From NCBI GenBank assembly GCA_039025855.1, contig JBCCNL010000042.1, positions 1 to 33,977 on the forward strand: a DNA stretch of 33,977 nt. The letters are read 5' to 3'. This document shows, piece by piece, positions 7,020 through 14,383 of this stretch. Numbering within the stretch: the first letter of the stretch is position 1; each line of letters starts with the position of its first letter. The notes under the pieces are model-generated. The model was not told the DNA's origin and did not search any database. It saw nothing but the letters and a program-made list of their open reading frames with translations. The position numbers were made by a program, and so were the translations under genes. This DNA is from JBCCOW01 sp039025855 (lineage in GTDB: Bacteria > Planctomycetota > Phycisphaerae > Phycisphaerales > Phycisphaeraceae).

Positions 7020-8027
7020 ATGACCCTGTTGATCGATCCGCATTCGCCGCTCGCCCAAGCCCAGCAGACCCAACGGGTCCGCACCCGCCCGGCCAGCAAG
7101 CCCCTCTCCGATGCCGATCAGGCTCAGGTCCGAGAGCTGCTCGACGACGAGCGTTATGACTTCATGGATGCCGACGAATTCCACCAGGACGACGAGTCGG
7201 CCTACCGTGAGCTCTTCACCGACGCCGAGGATGTCCCCAAGCCCGAGACCAGCTGGTACCACCCGGTGATGGACTCTTATAAGAAGGCCACCGAAGCCGT
7301 GGGCCGGTCCAACAAGGCCACCGTGGTGCTGACCGCCGCCCAGGAGCGGGTCATCTTCAAGCAGTTCAACTACTGCCGGTACCGCGCCTGCCGGCTGCGT
7401 GAGCAGTTGCGTCAGGAGGCCGAGCTCGACGCCGACCTGGCCCGCGAGATGCTCAAGTGGTTCCGCCGCGGGGAGTTCATCCGTGACCAGATCGCCAACA
7501 CCAACCTCGCCCTGGTCCTGGCCATGGCCAAGCGGACGCGGATGTCCGAGGTCGACTTCGCCGACCTGATCTCCGAAGGTAATATGGCCCTGCTCCGGGC
7601 GGTCGACAAGTTCGATGCCACCCGCGGCTTCAAGTTTTCGACCTACGCCTGCCGAGCCATCCTCAAAGCCTTCTCCCGTCAGGGCATCAAGCTCTCGAAG
7701 CACCGCGCGATGTTTCCCACCGACTTCGACCCCAAGCTCGAGCGCTCCAACTTCGTGCAGTCTCGCCGGGAAGAGCACGAAGAGGACTGCGTCGACGAGG
7801 TCAGCCGGATCTTCAACGACAACGTCGCCGAGCTCTCGGACATCGAGAAGGCGGTGATCGACCACCGCTTCGGGCTTTCCGAAGAGAAGAAGCTCGACGA
7901 CGCCAGCCCGCTCACGCTCGAGCAGGTCGGCAAGCTCATCGGCGTGACCAAAGAACGCGTCCGCCAGATCCAGAACAAGGCACTCGACAAACTCCGCCTA
8001 AAGCTCGAGGGTGACTTCCTGAAGTAA
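7020..8027 (+). CDS. Sigma-70 family RNA polymerase sigma factor
   Basis: The 335-residue protein directs RNA polymerase to promoters. Region 2 is clear at about 158-217 (NLALVLAMAKRTRMSEVDFADLISEGNMALLRAVDKFD followed by GFKFSTYACRAILKAF), including the core-binding and -10 recognition helices. Region 4 is at about 298-327 (LTLEQVGKLIGV then KERVRQIQNKALDKLR), the -35-binding HTH. Between them is a charged linker rather than a full region 3. The N-terminal 100 residues are acidic, with a Lys/Arg-rich helical segment (about 85-150) that replaces the usual region 1.2. It looks like a non-housekeeping group 2/3 factor; the regulon is unknown. GGAG stands 5 nt before the ATG. A terminator follows, so it is a single gene. 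Confidence 0.92.
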   Translation: MTLLIDPHSPLAQAQQTQRVRTRPASKPLSDADQAQVRELLDDERYDFMDADEFHQDDESAYRELFTDAEDVPKPETSWYHPVMDSYKKATEAVGRSNKATVVLTAAQERVIFKQFNYCRYRACRLREQLRQEAELDADLAREMLKWFRRGEFIRDQIANTNLALVLAMAKRTRMSEVDFADLISEGNMALLRAVDKFDATRGFKFSTYACRAILKAFSRQGIKLSKHRAMFPTDFDPKLERSNFVQSRREEHEEDCVDEVSRIFNDNVAELSDIEKAVIDHRFGLSEEKKLDDASPLTLEQVGKLIGVTKERVRQIQNKALDKLRLKLEGDFLK

Positions 8028-8105
8028 TCGCCTCCCCCGGCCCGCCCGAACAGGAACGGTGACCGACCCGCGAAAGACATCACCCATAAGCGCCCCCGAG
8101 TAATC

Positions 8106-8136
8106 CCGCCCCGGCTCACCCCGGGGCGGTTTGTTT
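8106..8136 (+). terminator. Rho-independent terminator of the sigma-factor gene
   Basis: A perfect 9-bp stem (CCGCCCCGG 8106-8114, CCGGGGCGG 8121-8129) with a 6-nt loop is followed by TTTGTTT. It lies 79 bp past the stop codon. Confidence 0.88.
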
Positions 8137-8149
8137 AGGGCTCCACCTC

Positions 8150-9055
8150 ATGCGACCTCGCGAGCCGAAACACCGTGCCGCGAGGGGTTACCGCAGCAAG
8201 GTCCGCACTGGGTTACACACCGCCCGCCCTGTGTCTCAGGTGGCCGATGAACGGTCTATGCGCGGGCATCCGTCCATAAAGACCACCGGCCCGACGTTAC
8301 GCGGCGCGGGCCCGCTGCCCCTGATCGACCCCGACACCGGCATGTCGTCGGCCGAGACCGTCCCGGTCTGGGGCAGCGAGCACCTGGAGCGGGTCATTGA
8401 TGCGGTATGCGGGGCACGGGTGTCGGTGGCGGTGATGACGGCCGATGTGAAAGGGATGCTGGTGCCGGTGAAGCGCGTGCCGGCCCGGGTGATGGGGGCG
8501 ATCCGCGCAGGGGAAGCGGAGCGGCGGAAAACGGTGCGGAAGCGGGGTGCCGGGATCGGCAGGGGGGACGCGGTAGCGATGCTTGAGGTGATGGGGGGGT
8601 TGGCCCGACTGGGGGTGGAGGTGCGGGTGTTGCACGGGGGTGTGCCGAGCCGGGCCGCGTGGGGTGTGATGTCGGTGTCGGCGAAGGGCGAGATGGGATC
8701 TCGGCCCACGGATTCAATCCGTGGGCTTCAGGACGGTGCCGTTGGGGTCGGTGGTGGGGCGGGTGGGGCGGGCGGGGGGGTGGTGATGCGGCGGTGTGTG
8801 CGACAGCACGCGAAGGTGGTGGTGGTGGACGCAGCGGCGGCCTACATCGGGTCGGCCAATCTGACCGGTGCCGGGCTGGGCGCGAAGGCGGACAGGAACC
8901 GGAACTTCGAAATGGGGGTGTGGACGATCGACGCAGCGATGGTCGAGTCCGCGCTGGAACGGTTCAACGCGGTGTGGGAAGGGGGGTTCTGTGACGGGTG
9001 CGGGCGGCGTGATGTCTGCCCGGTGCCGTTGGAAGAAGTAAGGCTGGCGGGATGA
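8150..9055 (+). CDS. Phospholipase D-like domain protein carrying an intragenic palindrome
   Basis: The product is up to 301 residues. The C-terminal half has one strong PLD/HKD-type motif: RQHAKVVVVD, then AYIGSANLTGAGLG and RNRNFEMGV (about 223-265), with His and Lys of HxK and the GSANLT turn. The first half has the matching scaffold (RVSVAVMTADVKGM, ... LEVMGGLARLGVEVRVLHGGVPS) but no second HxK. A one-HKD enzyme would need to dimerise or be non-catalytic. A C-terminal CDGC/C cluster is present. The substrate could be lipid or nucleic acid; it cannot be told apart here. Between the halves (about 175-215) sits a Gly-rich stretch including RPTDSIRGL, encoded by a 28-bp palindrome. The start is uncertain: ATG 8150 or ATG 8258. 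Confidence 0.75.
   Translation: MRPREPKHRAARGYRSKVRTGLHTARPVSQVADERSMRGHPSIKTTGPTLRGAGPLPLIDPDTGMSSAETVPVWGSEHLERVIDAVCGARVSVAVMTADVKGMLVPVKRVPARVMGAIRAGEAERRKTVRKRGAGIGRGDAVAMLEVMGGLARLGVEVRVLHGGVPSRAAWGVMSVSAKGEMGSRPTDSIRGLQDGAVGVGGGAGGAGGGVVMRRCVRQHAKVVVVDAAAAYIGSANLTGAGLGAKADRNRNFEMGVWTIDAAMVESALERFNAVWEGGFCDGCGRRDVCPVPLEEVRLAG
8702..8729 (+). repeat. 28-bp intragenic palindromic element, copy 1
   Basis: Perfect 11-bp arms, GCCCACGGATT (8704-8714) and AATCCGTGGGC (8716-8726), flank a single base. The element, with CG before and TTC after, lies inside the PLD-like gene, where it reads RPTDSIRGL. It matches the element at 26609-26636 at 26 of 28 positions when both are read in the gene's sense; the two differences are at the hairpin tip. 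Confidence 0.9.
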
Positions 9056-9060
9056 AGGCG

Positions 9061-9080
9061 CGTGCCGGAGCTACGGCACG
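9061..9080. other. Hairpin between the convergent PLD-like and oxidase subunit IV genes
   Basis: CGTGCCG (9061-9067) pairs with CGGCACG (9074-9080) around 6 nt that include the stop codon of the subunit IV gene. There is no T run on either side, so it is only a possible end signal for the long respiratory transcript. Confidence 0.4.
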
Positions 9081-9502
9081 ATGAGGCGGGGCTCGCGGTC
9101 GGGGAAGTCTTTGTTCTCGACCTGCCGGTCACGCCAGTCTTGATCGAGGATGACGTCCTGGGTTTCACCGGTGTCGAGGATCGCCCAGCCGATGAACAGA
9201 GCCACGAAGAACATGGAGAAGCCGAGGATCAGGGTGTTGAACGGCTTGTCCCACCAGAGGTGCATGAAGAAGGCGGCGACGAGGAAGCCCTTGACCACCG
9301 CGATGCCCATGGCCAGGATCACGTTGCCCTGCTTGCCGAAGTCGAGGTTGATCACCGCGACAGTGATGACGGTCAGGACCATGAGCGCGGCGAAGACGCC
9401 GAAGAGCACGGGGTAGGAGACGACGTGGTGGTCGCCGTGGCCGTGGTCATCGTGACCATGGGTGTCGTCGTGTGGGGCGTCTGCGTGGGCGGCGTGTGAC
9501 AT
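9071..9502 (-). CDS. Cytochrome c oxidase subunit IV
   Basis: The 143-residue membrane protein starts with a His/Asp-rich cytoplasmic tail (HDDTHGHDDHGHGDHH). Three hydrophobic helices follow (about 31-50, 60-80, 92-112), with the family-typical GNVILAMGIAVVKGFLVAAFFMHL. It ends in a charged tail. This is the small CtaF/CoxD-like subunit of caa3-type oxidases, with a structural or assembly role. It is the last gene of the respiratory cluster, 8 bp after the subunit III gene; the His-rich tail echoes those of its neighbours. Confidence 0.92.
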   Translation of the reverse strand: MSHAAHADAPHDDTHGHDDHGHGDHHVVSYPVLFGVFAALMVLTVITVAVINLDFGKQGNVILAMGIAVVKGFLVAAFFMHLWWDKPFNTLILGFSMFFVALFIGWAILDTGETQDVILDQDWRDRQVENKDFPDREPRLIVP

Positions 9503-9510
9503 GGCGAGGT

Positions 9511-10941
9511 CTAGTGGATCAGGTAGAGCAGGGGGAAGAGGAAGATCCAGATGAGGTCGACGAGGTGCCAGTAAAGGCCAACGATGTCGACAGGTGCGTT
9601 GTATTCGGGGGAGAACTGGCCAAGAGCGGCGCGGACGGCGATCCAGCCGATGAGGCCCATGCCGATGAGGACGTGCAGGCCGTGGAGCCCGGTCATCATG
9701 TAGTAGATCTGGAAGAACAGGTGCATGCGCTCACGTTCGGCGACGGGCAGGGTTTCCCAGGTGTAGTGGTTCTTGGGGTTATTGACGAGCATCTCGTTGG
9801 AGCCGACGTCGGTGCCGAAGGGCAGGAGGCCGGGGGCAACACCGCCGTCTAGGTAGCCGGTGTTGATGCGAGTCGGCGGGGGCGCGGGGGCGGCGATGGC
9901 GGTGGTGCCGCGGGCGGCGAGGCCGACGATGGGAACCTCGTGGGCGGCGGGTTCGGGACTGGCTTCGGGCTCGGGCTTAGGCTCGGCGGCGTGATGTGCA
10001 TCCGCGTGACCGGCTTCGGGTTCGGGTTCGGCGGTCGTCGCCTCGGGCTCCGCGGCTTCGGGGGCTGTGTCGAGGGAAACGTAGGGGGTCTTGTTCTTGA
10101 CCGGGAAGTCGTCGGGCGGCGTCGCCGGGCCGTAGGCGGTCTCGGTGTGATAGGGCCAGCCGGAGGCGTTCTCGTGATGGTGACCGCCCTCGGCCAAGGC
10201 CTTGGCGGCCTTCTCAGCCTTCTCGCCCCGGAACGCTTCGGGGATGTAGTGGGCGTCGAACCACTGGACGTTCTTCTTCTTGCCAAAGTAGTAGTTCTCG
10301 ATCTTGTGGATGCCGGCGATGTACTCCTCATAAGACGGGATTTCCTTCAGCGGGATCAGCTCGACGCCTTCTGGAAGGGTGACGTTGTCCGCCGAAGGAG
10401 TGGCAGCCTCTTCACCTTCTGCCGGGGCTGGTGCGTACTCGGCGAGGATGGCGGCGTTCTTCAGCCCGATTTCGACATTCTCCTCCTGAATGTTCTTAAC
10501 GAGCTCGTCGTATGGGTAGTAGGCATTCCATACACCGGGGTAAAGGTCCTTGGCGAACTTGTCGGTGTACTCGATCGACTTGATGGCCATGAACCCGACG
10601 CCACCCATAAACGTGAGGACGAGCATCGCGACGAGCAGGCCCTTCTGCCCGAGCTGGGAAGCTCTCACCGCGATGGCCATGGTCAGGGACGACGCGAGGA
10701 GCACCGCGGTGTTGATCGCCCCGAGCCGGGTGTCGAGCAGGTAGTGCCCGTAGTCGAAGATCTCGAAGTGGTTGGCGCGGTAGACGGCGTAGGCAACGAA
10801 GAGGCCGCCAAACATCAGCAGTTCGGTGGCGAGGAAGATCCACATGCCGAGCTTGCCCGACTCGACCTGCTGCTCCATCGTGTCGAAGTGATGGGCGAGG
10901 TGTTCGGGGTGGTCGTGGCCGTGGTGGTCGTCGTGGCTCAT
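9511..10941 (-). CDS. ctaE: Cytochrome c oxidase subunit III with a ~250-residue insertion
   Basis: Subunit III usually has about 200-260 residues; this one has 476. Both ends are normal: LGMWIFLATELLMFGGLFVAY and the GAINTAVLLASSLTMAIAVR and GVGFMAIKSIEY helices (about 31-125), and at the C-terminus MHLFFQIYYMMTGLHGLHVL ... GLYWHLVDLIWIFLFPLLYL (about 403-476). Between about 135 and 385 lies an insertion, first charged (LVKNIQEENVEIGLKNAAI..., a YFGKKKNVQWFDAHY segment), then low-complexity Ala/Pro/Glu/His-rich. It would sit in the loop between the third and fourth helices of the family core. The flanking helices remain in frame, so this is not an assembly artefact of two genes. The role of the insertion is unknown; a partner-docking or periplasmic domain is possible. 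Confidence 0.93.
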   Translation of the reverse strand: MSHDDHHGHDHPEHLAHHFDTMEQQVESGKLGMWIFLATELLMFGGLFVAYAVYRANHFEIFDYGHYLLDTRLGAINTAVLLASSLTMAIAVRASQLGQKGLLVAMLVLTFMGGVGFMAIKSIEYTDKFAKDLYPGVWNAYYPYDELVKNIQEENVEIGLKNAAILAEYAPAPAEGEEAATPSADNVTLPEGVELIPLKEIPSYEEYIAGIHKIENYYFGKKKNVQWFDAHYIPEAFRGEKAEKAAKALAEGGHHHENASGWPYHTETAYGPATPPDDFPVKNKTPYVSLDTAPEAAEPEATTAEPEPEAGHADAHHAAEPKPEPEASPEPAAHEVPIVGLAARGTTAIAAPAPPPTRINTGYLDGGVAPGLLPFGTDVGSNEMLVNNPKNHYTWETLPVAERERMHLFFQIYYMMTGLHGLHVLIGMGLIGWIAVRAALGQFSPEYNAPVDIVGLYWHLVDLIWIFLFPLLYLIH

Positions 10942-10944
10942 TTA

Positions 10945-11072
10945 CTTTTGTCCACAGATGGACAGGATGATCAGGATGGAGAGTGGCTGAGAGTTAGAGC
11001 TTATCAGGGTCGAGATGATGGCAGGGTCTTCAGGTTTTTATCCTTTTCATCCTGATCATCTGTGGACAAAAA
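10945..11072. repeat. Inverted repeat between oxidase subunit I and III genes, stuttered CAGGATGAT words
   Basis: The left arm TTTTGTCCACAGATG (10946-10960) is matched exactly in inverse by CATCTGTGGACAAAA (11057-11071). GATCAGGATG (10969-10978) is also matched in inverse at 11048-11057. The words GACAGGATGA and TCAGGATGGA repeat inside the arms. It occupies almost the whole 140-bp gap between the two oxidase genes. No ORF is inside. Confidence 0.88.
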
Positions 11073-11081
11073 CGCTGCGGA

Positions 11082-12884
11082 TCACGCCCCCGCGGGGACG
11101 GGCTTGGCCGGGGCGCTGCCGGGCGGGTCGTCGTTGTAGTGATCGGGGTCGACGTCTTCGATGCCGTCGTGGGCCGGATCATGGTCCTTGATGACGTAGC
11201 CGCCGACGGCTTCGTCCCAGCGCCAGTGGTCATAGAGATACGGGTCGACGCCGTGGGGTTCGTAGTCGAAGTTGTGGTGCGGCGGCGGGCTGGGGGTGTG
11301 CCACTCGAGGGAGTTGGAGCCCCAGGGGTTGGCGGGGGCCTTTCGGCCCTTGATCAGCCCATCGACCCAGTTCCAGAGGATGTAGAACAGCCCGATGGTC
11401 AGCACATAGGTGCCTATGGTTGAGGCGAAGTGGTACCAGAAGTATTCGTCGGGGTAGTCGGCGTAGCGGCGGGGCATGCCGCGTGAGCCGGCGAAGAACT
11501 GGACGAAGAAGGTGAGGTTGAAGCCGATGAAGGTGATCGCAAAGGCGATCCGGCCGTGGAACTCGTTGTACATCCGCCCAAACATCTTCGGGAACCAGTA
11601 GTACATGCCGCCGATGAAGGCCCAGAGCACCGAGCCGACCATGACATAGTGGAAGTGGGCGACGACGAAGTAGGTGTCGTGGAAGTGGATGTCGGTGTTG
11701 AGGGTGGCCAAGAAGAGCCCGGTGAGGCCGCCGATGGTAAACAGCCAGATGAAGCCCAGCGCGTAGAGCATGGGCGTGTCGAGGCGGATCGAGCCCTTGC
11801 GGATCGTGGCGAGCCAGTTGAAGACCTTGATGGCCGAGGGGATGGCAACGGTCATGGTCAGCAGCGAGAACAGGGCGTTGAAGAACGCCGACTGGCCCGA
11901 GGTGAACATGTGGTGGCCCCAGACAATGAAGCTGAAGAAGGCGATCGCCAGCGAGGAGAAGGCGATGAACTTGTAGCCGAAGATGTGCTTCCGGGAGAGC
12001 GACGAGATGATCTCCGAGGTCACGCCGAGGGCGGGGAGGATCATGATGTAGACGGCCGGGTGGCTGTAGAACCAGAAGAAGTGCTGGTAGAGCACGGGGT
12101 CGCCGCCGAGGGCGGGGTCGAAGATGCCCACGCCGATCACCCGCTCAGCAGTGAGCAGCAGCAGGGTAATGGCCAGCACGGGGGTCGCGAGGATCTGGAT
12201 GGCGGCGGTGGCGTAGAGGGCCCAGAGCAGCAGAGGCATCTTGAACCAGGTCATGCCTTTGGGGCGGAGCATGTGGATCGACGCCATGAAGTTCACGCCC
12301 GTGAGGATGGACGAGAACCCGAGCACGAAGGCACCGAGCGTGGCGGCGGCGACCGAGGTGTTGGTCGTGGTGGAGTAGGGGGTGTAGAAGGTCCAACCGG
12401 TATCGAGGCCGCCGGAGGCGAGGACGTAGACGAAGAACGCCCCGCCGCCGAGCCAGCAGTAGAGGCTCATGAGGTTCAGCCGGGGGAACGCGACGTCTTT
12501 CGCCCCGAGCATCAACGGCAGGACGAAGTTCCCGATGATCGCGGGAATCGCGGGGATGATGAACAGGAACGTCATCACCGCCCCGTGCAGCGTGAACATC
12601 TGGTTGTACTGGTCGGTCCAGGTGTCGGCGAAGAGGGTGGGCAGGGTCTGGCCGGTCCAGATCAGCTCGGTCCGGAGCAGCACCGCGAAGATGCCGCCGA
12701 GCAGGAACGCGCCGAGCACCCCGATGGTGTACATGATGCCGATGCGTTTGTGGTCGAGGGTCAGGGCCCAGGACAGGAAGCCCTTGCCGGAGGTGAGGTA
12801 GTTGTCGTGCTTCTCCGGCGACACGGGCTGGCCGTAGATGTCGGTCGGGTTCGTAACGGGTGGCGGGGTGTTGATAACGCTCAT
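11082..12884 (-). CDS. ctaD: Cytochrome c oxidase subunit I, A2-type
   Basis: The 600-residue catalytic subunit reduces O2 to water and pumps protons. Haem and copper ligands are present: His100 (low-spin haem), His275 with Tyr279 (CuB and cross-linked Tyr, in YSHPAVY), His324/His325 (WGHHMF), His410 and His412 (DTYFVVAHFHYV). The YSHP sequence, in place of the usual GHPEVY, places it in the A2 subfamily, which lacks the D-channel Glu. About twelve helices are visible. A charged C-terminal tail of about 90 residues, His/Asp/Pro-rich, exceeds the core. The ATG at 12884 is preferred; an upstream open frame would overlap the subunit II gene. It lies between the subunit II and III genes in one operon. 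Confidence 0.97.
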   Translation of the reverse strand: MSVINTPPPVTNPTDIYGQPVSPEKHDNYLTSGKGFLSWALTLDHKRIGIMYTIGVLGAFLLGGIFAVLLRTELIWTGQTLPTLFADTWTDQYNQMFTLHGAVMTFLFIIPAIPAIIGNFVLPLMLGAKDVAFPRLNLMSLYCWLGGGAFFVYVLASGGLDTGWTFYTPYSTTTNTSVAAATLGAFVLGFSSILTGVNFMASIHMLRPKGMTWFKMPLLLWALYATAAIQILATPVLAITLLLLTAERVIGVGIFDPALGGDPVLYQHFFWFYSHPAVYIMILPALGVTSEIISSLSRKHIFGYKFIAFSSLAIAFFSFIVWGHHMFTSGQSAFFNALFSLLTMTVAIPSAIKVFNWLATIRKGSIRLDTPMLYALGFIWLFTIGGLTGLFLATLNTDIHFHDTYFVVAHFHYVMVGSVLWAFIGGMYYWFPKMFGRMYNEFHGRIAFAITFIGFNLTFFVQFFAGSRGMPRRYADYPDEYFWYHFASTIGTYVLTIGLFYILWNWVDGLIKGRKAPANPWGSNSLEWHTPSPPPHHNFDYEPHGVDPYLYDHWRWDEAVGGYVIKDHDPAHDGIEDVDPDHYNDDPPGSAPAKPVPAGA

Positions 12885-12943
12885 AACAGTGGTGGGGGTT
12901 CGGCCGCCGAGGGATGCCGGCGGGCGGTTGATTCGGTCCGTGT

Positions 12944-14254
12944 TTACTCGGTCGCTTCTATAGGCGGCAGGAGCTTCTTCCAATCATCCTTAGTGCGAGC
13001 AATCGGGTCGGTGTTGTATTTGCTAACCGACTTCATGAATTCATAGAGCCCTTTGAGCTCGGCATCGGGCAGGACCCAAGGGGCCATGCCGTTGGCTGGG
13101 TAGCCTTGGACCACCTGCATAGAAGGGTTCACGATCGAGTTGTAGATGTACTCTTCATCGACCTGGATGGGGCCCGTGGTCAACATGTGGTTCGGGTTGT
13201 TCCACAGGTCTTTCCAAGTTGGGGCCCCGCCGGCGACAGAGCCATCGATGCTGTGGCAACTCGCACACTTCTGCTGCCAGACCTTCTCGCCGGCCTTGAC
13301 TGGCGTGAGGTTGGTGATGTCCGTCGAATACTCCATCCATTTCTCAAAGGATTCGCGCGTGTGCACGTAGACCTTCTTGTTCATCAGTGCGTGGCCACGA
13401 CCGCAATACTCGGTGCAGAACAGGTCGTAGACGTTGTAGGTGAACACCAGCGGGTTACCGTCGCGATCAAGGGCCGGAGTGACCCCGTCGTCCTCCATTA
13501 CTGGGAAGTCTTCGGCCGTCTCAGCGTTGAACGGGCTCTCGAACCAAGTCTGATTGAACCGGCCGGGTACGACGTCTTTCTTGATCCGGAACTGCGGGAT
13601 GTAGAGGCTGTGGGTCACGTCGTTGGAGACGTTGGTGATCAGGATCGGGGTGCCGGCGGGGACGTGGAGGTCGCCATCGGCGTAGCCGTTGGGGTGCTCG
13701 AACGCCCAGGACCACTGCCAGGCGACGGCGGTCACGGGGTAGGCGTCCTTCGGCGGCGTCGACATGTCGAGGTAGCCGCGGAAGCCCCAGATGAACATGA
13801 GCAACAGAAGGATGCCCGGGGCGATCGACCAGGTGAGCTCGAGCGGCGTGTTGTGGTGGCTGCCGTGCGGCACGTAGTCTTTGTCACGTTGGCGGTACTT
13901 CCAGGCGTAGTAGACGAGCAGCCAGCCGATGAGCACGAAGAAGACGATGCTGACCCAGAGGATGAAGTAGAAGACGAAGTCGACCTCGTCGGAGTAGGTC
14001 GCGGCGGAAACGGGCAGGAAGGTGTTGCCGCCGATGTCGGTGTCGGGGATGAGATCGATTTCGGCAGGGGCGGCGGCTTCGGCTTCACCAGCGGCAGGCT
14101 CGGCGGCCTCCGGTTCGGCGGCGTTGACTTCGGGCTCGGTGGCGGCAGGAGCGGCGGGGTCGGCCAGGTCTTCCGCGACGGCGGGTGCAGCCAGACCGGC
14201 GACGCCGTGCAGGGCGAAGAGGAGGGTCAGGGATGGGGCGGTGAGGCGTGTCAT
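12944..14254 (-). CDS. ctaC: Cytochrome c oxidase subunit II with fused cytochrome c domain (caa3-type)
   Basis: The 436-residue protein has a signal peptide (1-27), an Ala/Glu/Pro-rich spacer (28-75), two membrane helices (about 93-117 and 142-160) and a periplasmic cupredoxin domain. CuA ligands are His215 (VTHSLYIP), Cys280, Glu282, Cys284, His288 and Met291 (CTEYCGRGHALM). A cytochrome c domain is fused at the C-terminus with haem motif CASCH (330-334) and a likely Met ligand in NGMAPW. This fusion defines caa3 oxidases, where electrons pass haem c to CuA to haem a. The gene starts the oxidase part of the cluster, following the SCO gene by about 130 bp. Confidence 0.97.
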   Translation of the reverse strand: MTRLTAPSLTLLFALHGVAGLAAPAVAEDLADPAAPAATEPEVNAAEPEAAEPAAGEAEAAAPAEIDLIPDTDIGGNTFLPVSAATYSDEVDFVFYFILWVSIVFFVLIGWLLVYYAWKYRQRDKDYVPHGSHHNTPLELTWSIAPGILLLLMFIWGFRGYLDMSTPPKDAYPVTAVAWQWSWAFEHPNGYADGDLHVPAGTPILITNVSNDVTHSLYIPQFRIKKDVVPGRFNQTWFESPFNAETAEDFPVMEDDGVTPALDRDGNPLVFTYNVYDLFCTEYCGRGHALMNKKVYVHTRESFEKWMEYSTDITNLTPVKAGEKVWQQKCASCHSIDGSVAGGAPTWKDLWNNPNHMLTTGPIQVDEEYIYNSIVNPSMQVVQGYPANGMAPWVLPDAELKGLYEFMKSVSKYNTDPIARTKDDWKKLLPPIEATE

Positions 14255-14383
14255 GGCGTGTTTAAGCCTTGAATAGTAAGGGCCGTAGAGGCGGGGGCAA
14301 AGCGTGGTTTGGTGAGGTTTTGCGGGTTTGCTCCCAATTGATTTCGGGGGTCATTTCCAGGGTATGGCCGGGGGTCAAAACGT

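Noticed and set aside
9940..10500. Subunit III insertion as a frameshift or a separate gene
   Set aside because: The frame is continuous, and the core helices on both sides are in the same frame with normal motifs.
11556..13046. Long plus-strand open frame over the subunit I gene (also 9940-11055, 13106-14272, 16049-17716)
   Set aside because: All lie opposite certain oxidase or ACIII genes, are Glu/Gly/Val/Arg-biased, and have no recognisable fold.
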